In this document: positions 5,332 through 8,771 of the stretch, piece by piece
Position numbering within the stretch: the first letter of the stretch is position 1
Layout: every line of letters begins with the position of its first letter
Assembly: GCA_037382065.1 (NCBI GenBank)
Contig: JARRQF010000148.1
Coordinates: forward strand, 1 to 8,771
DNA length: 8,771 bases
Source: Thiodiazotropha sp037382065
GTDB lineage: Bacteria; Pseudomonadota; Gammaproteobacteria; Chromatiales; Chromatiaceae
Reading direction: 5' to 3'
Program-made: the position numbers and the translations under genes
Notes under the pieces: model-generated
The model's database searches: none
Told to the model about the DNA's origin: nothing
What the model saw: the letters and a program-made list of their open reading frames with translations, nothing else

Positions 5332-6312
5332 ATGCTCAAAAACATCCAGATAGGCATCACACTATTCTTATCGATCATTACCCCGTTATCTCTCGCGGAC
5401 AGTTCGGAACATAGCGGGGAAGGAACCTTTTATGGCTATGGTGGTGGAGGCAATTGCAGTTTTCCGGTTCCCGACGGGATACTCACCGCTGCCATGAATG
5501 CCAGCGATTATAACGGTTCATCTGCATGTGGCAGCGTGATCGTTCTAACCAATGTGGATACAGGGCTCAGTGTCACGGTGCGCATCGATGACCAGTGCCC
5601 CGAGTGTGCTCCTGGCGATGTCGATCTGGATCAGGATGCCTTTGCCCAAATCGCGGATATCGCCACCGGCCGGATTCCCATACGCTGGCACTATGTGGCC
5701 AACGACCAGGCCGGCTCAATCAAGCTATTTTTCAAAGAGGGCTCCAGCCAATGGTGGACAGGTGTGCAGGTCCGGGATCATCTCTATCCCATCTCTCGGC
5801 TTGAATACCGGATAACAGGATCTGACGGCGACTTTCGGGATGTTCCCAGGCTACCCTATAACTATTTTGTGGCCAATGCAGGTTTTGGCGTCGGTCCCTA
5901 CGATTTTCGAATTACCGATTTTTGGGGACAAAGCGTTGAAGCTAATGATATCGCACTGACCTTAGGGCGTGAAATCGATACCGGACTCCAATTCCCTTTT
6001 TATGGAGCCAGCGACGATCAGGAACCCGGAGAGGAGGATAGCAGTGATCAATCCCCGACGAGCGCCGCCCAGACAGCAATGAGCACGATCACTACCTGGG
6101 ATACTGGTTATTGTGCCAACGTCAGTGTGACAAATCCGAATAGCGTACCGCTGGATTGGGTCGTGACGTTGGATATCAAGGGAACGGTGAACAGTCTATG
6201 GAATGCGGAATGGTCTCAAAGTGGAACGATCTTAACGGCTTCGGATGTTTCCTCGAATAGGACATTGGCAGCCGGTAGGACAACGGGATTCGGGTTTTGC
6301 GCCGTATACTAA
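5332..6312 (+). CDS. Secreted bacterial expansin with C-terminal CBM2
   Basis: Expansins loosen plant-type cell walls by disrupting cellulose and matrix-polysaccharide contacts without hydrolysis. The 326-residue product has a signal peptide (1-22, cut after SLA). It then has a double-psi beta-barrel D1 domain (about 29-125) with GTFYGYG, four Cys (42, 66, 89, 92), Asp87 and Asp98 matching Asp71 and the essential Asp82 of Bacillus subtilis EXLX1. A D2 carbohydrate-binding domain (about 128-222) has KEGSSQWW and QVRDHLYP; Trp141, Trp142 and Tyr176 match Trp125, Trp126 and Tyr157 of EXLX1. An acidic/Ser linker (223-250) leads to a family-2 cellulose-binding module (251-326) with Cys261 and Cys323 as the likely disulfide and Trp256, Trp276 and Trp290 as candidate binding aromatics. 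The ATG is set by AGGTGGAG just upstream. It stands alone, convergent with the next gene. Confidence 0.93.
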   Translation: MLKNIQIGITLFLSIITPLSLADSSEHSGEGTFYGYGGGGNCSFPVPDGILTAAMNASDYNGSSACGSVIVLTNVDTGLSVTVRIDDQCPECAPGDVDLDQDAFAQIADIATGRIPIRWHYVANDQAGSIKLFFKEGSSQWWTGVQVRDHLYPISRLEYRITGSDGDFRDVPRLPYNYFVANAGFGVGPYDFRITDFWGQSVEANDIALTLGREIDTGLQFPFYGASDDQEPGEEDSSDQSPTSAAQTAMSTITTWDTGYCANVSVTNPNSVPLDWVVTLDIKGTVNSLWNAEWSQSGTILTASDVSSNRTLAAGRTTGFGFCAVY

Positions 6313-6347
6313 AGTCTCTGCCGGATAGCTATGAGTTATGCAAAACA

Positions 6348-6758
6348 CTACTTCAAACGCCCTTGTACGTTTAACCAAAACGCGAAGGCAAAGATGACAA
6401 ACTGTACGCCCACAGCAAAATAGAATTCTGGTGAAAGCTGATCAAATCTATTGCGAGATAGGAAATCAAACATGAAGGCTGCAATCCAAGCAGGGATCGC
6501 TGCAAGGAGCCATTTTGAACGAATCAAAAAAAGCCCTCCAGACATAAGCTTTAATACCCAACCAACAAGCATTGGGTATATGCCGAGAGAAGGGTTGATT
6601 TTCATAAATACGGCATATATCGATGCCCAGTTAAGCACAAACAGATAGGCTGAGAATAGGCACCCGCCAATGAGGTAGATCCCCAACAGCCAACGCAGGA
6701 TAACAATGACCGGAAATTTCGCAGACTTGATGTTATGAGACGATTTTTCTTGATTCAT
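6348..6758 (-). CDS. Small four-helix membrane protein, unknown function
   Basis: A 136-residue product with four probable membrane spans at about 16-42, 58-79, 82-100 and 111-130, a polar basic N-terminal tail (MNQEKSSHNIKSAK), and Trp residues at membrane borders. I do not recognise the family. The ATG at 6758 has no good ribosome site of its own. In the same presumed transcript, a mini-frame with a strong AAGGAG, left over from iscB, ends 13 nt upstream, so translation could restart here. An alternative ATG at 6765 is in another frame and stops after ten codons. The gene converges with the expansin gene (35 bp between stops), and no clear terminator lies between them. Its promoter, if any, would lie within or beyond the HEARO relic. 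Confidence 0.7.
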   Translation of the reverse strand: MNQEKSSHNIKSAKFPVIVILRWLLGIYLIGGCLFSAYLFVLNWASIYAVFMKINPSLGIYPMLVGWVLKLMSGGLFLIRSKWLLAAIPAWIAAFMFDFLSRNRFDQLSPEFYFAVGVQFVIFAFAFWLNVQGRLK

Positions 6759-6771
6759 TAATCATCAGATT

Positions 6772-6798
6772 CTACTTGTTCAAAACAAAAACGCCCAT
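6772..6798 (-). CDS. Eight-codon remnant of iscB, possible leader peptide
   Basis: ATG at 6798 with AAGGAG at 6804-6809, 5 nt away, opens MGVFVLNK followed by TAG at 6772-6774. It is the iscB N terminus cut after eight codons. It is the best ribosome site near the 5' end of the membrane protein gene, whose ATG lies 13 nt after this stop. It could act as a leader peptide that delivers ribosomes to that gene; this is inference. Confidence 0.4.
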   Translation of the reverse strand: MGVFVLNK

Positions 6799-6910
6799 AG
6801 ACACTCCTTAATTAAAAGATGCCCTTACGGGCCTTGTCATGGGGGCATTCGCCCCGCTCCCCTCGCGGATCTCTGCAACCAGCTCCACCCTTTAGGGCAG
6901 GGTAGTTGAC
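6799..6910 (-). ncRNA. HEARO / IscB omega RNA, copy 2
   Basis: On the minus strand: a 5' stem ACCCU/AGGGU, then GGAGCUGGUUGCAGAG, a GGGGC-gaau-GCCCC hairpin (6842-6855), a GCCC-guaa-GGGC hairpin (6821-6832), and AAGGAG ahead of the residual iscB ATG. This copy is better preserved than the first: the GGGGC hairpin keeps all five pairs. If transcribed, its guide would derive from DNA just right of 6910, which reads GAGTTATAAGAGTG on the minus strand. No IscB is encoded in the window, so any activity would need one in trans. Confidence 0.8.
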
Positions 6911-7100
6911 TGAAAACACTCTTATAACTCAATTCAACTAGGCAAATGCATAAGGAGAATAACAGCAACATCCCAGCCTATCAAGACAGAAAACTGGTAG
7001 CAGAATAGACTTGAGATACCCGCCTATCCAACCTCAATCTACTCAACTTCCTGGATTTTAGCAGGAACAAATGCTGTTTTTTTCTGTCTCTTCACCAGCA

Positions 7101-7140
7101 CTGCATGTTGCAGGCATTGAATTGGCGCTTGGCCCAATGC
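7101..7140 (+). other. Paired inverted repeats upstream of the small exported protein gene
   Basis: CTGCA-tgt-TGCAG at 7101-7113 is followed by GCATTG (7114-7119) and CAATGC (7135-7140), with ATTGG/CCAAT nested inside. They lie 30-70 bp before the start codon at 7171 and could be an operator or leader structure. No standard promoter hexamers are clear. Confidence 0.35.
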
Positions 7141-7170
7141 AATTTTTCTTAAATTTATGTGGGAGAAAAG

Positions 7171-7704
7171 ATGAAAAGAAACCTTGTTACCATGGCAATA
7201 GCTACTTGTTTTTTATGTTCAAACGCAGAAGCAACTTCATCGATCAGCCGAAATGACATCATCACTGCGGAAAATGCATGGGGTGATGCCATTGTTGCTA
7301 TCGGAAAAGCTTATTCGGAAGGGAAGGATTATAAGGCTCTGGCCAAACAGTATGTGCATAAACTGTATGCATACGGCAAAGGTCCCGTTCTCTTCAAGCC
7401 CACAAAGGCGGCGCAGAAACCCTTTCGACTCAGCGAAGAGGAGGCTGTCTCCTACTTTGTAACAGGCGTGGTGCCCGAGGATCATGGATTTGCCATACAG
7501 CCCTGGAGTAAAGTACGTTTCGATAATAGCGGTATTGTTATCGATGAAGATTCGGCCACGGCCATGGGGCACTACTATTTCACCGACGCCAAAACAGATC
7601 AGGAGGTTATGGCTGAATTTACCTTGGAGTTCATGAAGGATCAGGAAGAACACATGCTGATCACAGTACATCACTCATCTTTTCCCTATCAGCCCCATCA
7701 TTGA
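7171..7704 (+). CDS. Small exported protein, possibly NTF2-like fold
   Basis: A 177-residue product. The ATG at 7171 follows GGGAG at 7161-7165; a GTG at 7159 would add only MGEK and lies on the ribosome site itself. Residues 1-22 form a signal peptide (KR, hydrophobic stretch, then AEA), so a periplasmic location is likely. Recognisable segments are ENAWGDAIVAIGKAY (34-48), YAYGKGPVLFKPTKA (66-80), FRLSEEEAVSYFV (85-97), an MGHYYF strand (132-137) and the end HHSSFPYQP (167-175). The pattern of helices first, then strands ending in HHSS, resembles SnoaL/CaMKII-association-type NTF2-like proteins. I also recall similar proteins labelled phosphoribosyl-AMP cyclohydrolase in databases, but the metal-binding motifs of that enzyme are not visible. 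The TGA stop is formed by the end of the miniature element that follows. Confidence 0.8.
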   Translation: MKRNLVTMAIATCFLCSNAEATSSISRNDIITAENAWGDAIVAIGKAYSEGKDYKALAKQYVHKLYAYGKGPVLFKPTKAAQKPFRLSEEEAVSYFVTGVVPEDHGFAIQPWSKVRFDNSGIVIDEDSATAMGHYYFTDAKTDQEVMAEFTLEFMKDQEEHMLITVHHSSFPYQPHH

Positions 7705-7943
7705 ACCTAAAAAGATCAGTTGGACAGCGTGAAGAGTGCGCTTGTGGTGGTGCAGGGCAAGGGTAGATCCATGCACGACGCGGAATAGCCGGCTATTCCA
7801 AGGCGTTGCAACGCCGCCACAAGCGTGCCATTCACGTTGTAGCGTGATTCACCCAGTAGGGTGACCATCACCATCGAAGCTATTTTCTTTAAAATTAGAA
7901 ACCTGTTATTAGAATGGAGCGGTCAACTGATTTTTTAGGTTCA
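7702..7943 (-). mobile_element. Miniature inverted-repeat element, copy 2 (inverted)
   Basis: The core 7706-7939 (234 bp) is the reverse complement of a shorter version of the element at 1234-1521. Its ends are CCTAAAAAGATCAGTTG and, on the other strand, CCTAAAAAATCAGTTG. Inside are the perfect palindromes GGAATAGCCGGCTATTCC (7782-7799) and GGCGTTGCAACGCC (near 7802-7815). Both ends extend as TGAACC, and those TGAs are the stop codons of the two convergent genes on either side (7702-7704 plus, 7941-7943 minus). Flanks are TTGAA on the left and TTCAC on the right, so no direct target duplication is seen. The paired palindromes could act as a bidirectional terminator. Confidence 0.78.
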
Positions 7944-8771
7944 CCCGCCTCTACGTTTTCGTCCCTTGACCGCTTCAATAAAGGCCTCGATTCGAGTCGA
8001 AAGCTGGCCCATGTCATCCGTACTGTAATCGGTTTCTACATATAGCATAGGCAAACCACGGGCTGACAGCGCTTCAGCGATGCTGTGTTGTTCCATCTCA
8101 TAGACCTGACAACCCGCAAAGGATTGGTAGATCACACCATCCACTACAAAACTCTCCGCCAGTTCCAAGAGTCGGCGGCGCCGATCCTCATTGTGATTAA
8201 AAATCGGACAGGTACAGGGCTTGAGATAGCGATCGGCAATGGCATCCACCATATCGTACAGACGCCACTCATCCACTGAGGTTAAGTCGTAGAGCATACG
8301 ATTGGCCGAACAGGTTTCATCCGCGACCACAACGCCTCCCGACTCTTCGATCAGCAGGGGTAGCTTCAGATTGGGAAATATCGGTGGCGATCCGGTGAAT
8401 AGTATGCGCGGTGCCTTGGCCTGTGCCGCTTTGAATCCCTGCTCCCGTCGTTCTTGTAACTCCTGATTCAAGATCTCCACGGCGTCACACCAGCGATCAA
8501 GATCGTCGAAGAAATAGGCATTGGTGACCAGGAATACATCCTTTCCGAGAATCGTCACAGGAGGTTGTTTGCGTAACCGGTGAAGTTCTCTAAAGGCATT
8601 GCGTGCCCTTGTGGTACGCGCCATCGCCTGCTTCAAATCCCTCCGGGTTAATTTGCGTCCCAGGGACTGGGAAAGTTCCAGAGTGAAGTTTTGCACCGAC
8701 TCCCGCCAGTAGAGTCGCGCACTGTCACTGTCTTTGGAACGGGGCAGTTCCATGTCGTATACGGAGTAACC
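7941..8771 (-). CDS. 2-hydroxyacyl-CoA dehydratase D-component family protein, N terminus outside the window
   Basis: The family (HgdB, BcrC/BadD and YjiM-like proteins) binds [4Fe-4S] or double-cubane clusters and performs reductive or radical dehydration of acyl-CoA thioesters, usually with a partner subunit and an ATP-driven activator. The frame is open to the window edge, reading GYSVYDMELPRSKDS. The segment VYDMELP matches an internal family motif, so the Met at 8753 is not the start and roughly 100 residues are missing. In the 276 residues present, ILFTGSPPIF (about 123-132), the Cys in DETCSANR, the CTC pair in KPCTCPIF, VDGVIYQSFAGC and the C-terminal STRIEAFIEA are family features; the Cys residues are the probable cluster ligands. 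The TGA stop lies in the end of the miniature element. Any partner and activator would lie to the right. The substrate cannot be told. Confidence 0.85.
   Translation of the reverse strand, partial: GYSVYDMELPRSKDSDSARLYWRESVQNFTLELSQSLGRKLTRRDLKQAMARTTRARNAFRELHRLRKQPPVTILGKDVFLVTNAYFFDDLDRWCDAVEILNQELQERREQGFKAAQAKAPRILFTGSPPIFPNLKLPLLIEESGGVVVADETCSANRMLYDLTSVDEWRLYDMVDAIADRYLKPCTCPIFNHNEDRRRRLLELAESFVVDGVIYQSFAGCQVYEMEQHSIAEALSARGLPMLYVETDYSTDDMGQLSTRIEAFIEAVKGRKRRGG

Larger units (their letters stand above)
6762..6910 (-). mobile_element. Minimal IscB-element relic, copy 2 (solo omega RNA)
   Basis: About 149 bp. Positions 6776-6886 repeat 1073-1182 of the first relic with one short gap and few substitutions. 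The 14 bases 6762-6775 repeat 871-884, so the right tip is joined directly to codon 8 of iscB, and the C-terminal codons and the right-end hairpin are lost. On the minus strand the left end begins GTCAACTACCCTGCCC, typical of the family. No transposase or nuclease is present, which makes it a MITE-like derivative. Confidence 0.78.

Noticed and set aside
5162..5353. Plus-strand hydrophobic 63-residue frame with GTG start
   Set aside because: No ribosome site and it overlaps the well-supported expansin start by 22 bp. The hydrophobicity follows from T-rich DNA.
7119..7142. Sigma-54-like promoter (TGGC...TGCA) before the exported protein gene
   Set aside because: The GG and GC elements are not 10 bp apart in any register, as sigma-54 requires.

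Overview
This looks like an accessory, repeat-rich stretch of a Gammaproteobacteria-type chromosome. That assignment rests on the style of the pabB product, on HEARO/IscB-type relics, and on dispersed GATGCGG...CCGCATC hairpin repeats of the kind common in environmental gammaproteobacteria. It is an inference; no rRNA or other marker gene is present. Gene density is low, and about 40% of the window is non-coding or repeat sequence.

Layout, left to right. (a) 1-131: a possible 3' end of a plus-strand gene. (b) 143-874 (-): an unrecognised exported protein. (c) 872-1210: a deletion derivative of an IscB (IS200/IS605-superfamily) element on the minus strand, with its HEARO/omega RNA, the first about 13 codons of iscB joined to about 40 C-terminal codons, and a right-end hairpin. 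(d) 1229-1526: a miniature inverted-repeat element flanked by TTGAA. (e) 1875-3269 (-): pabB, aminodeoxychorismate synthase component I, the one clear housekeeping gene. (f) 3373-4236: a low-GC four-helix membrane protein gene lying between two 52-bp direct repeats. (g) 4237-5331: non-coding, dominated by a 161-bp direct repeat (94% identical copies 361 bp apart). (h) 5332-6312 (+): a secreted bacterial expansin (two expansin domains) with a C-terminal family-2 carbohydrate-binding module. (i) 6348-6758 (-): a small four-helix membrane protein. (j) 6762-6910: a second, smaller HEARO/omega-RNA relic. (k) 7171-7704 (+): an exported small protein. (l) 7702-7943: a second, inverted copy of the miniature element. 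(m) 7941-8771 (-): a 2-hydroxyacyl-CoA dehydratase D-component-type protein cut by the window edge.

The genes do not form one pathway or operon. The main interest is how mobile-element debris is fitted to gene boundaries. Both HEARO/IscB relics end within a few bases of the start codons of two unrelated minus-strand genes and share the same 14-bp right end. The inverted copy of the miniature element supplies the stop codons of both convergent genes flanking it. The two solo omega RNAs keep the scaffold hairpins while the nuclease is gone, so they could only act with an IscB encoded elsewhere, if they act at all.
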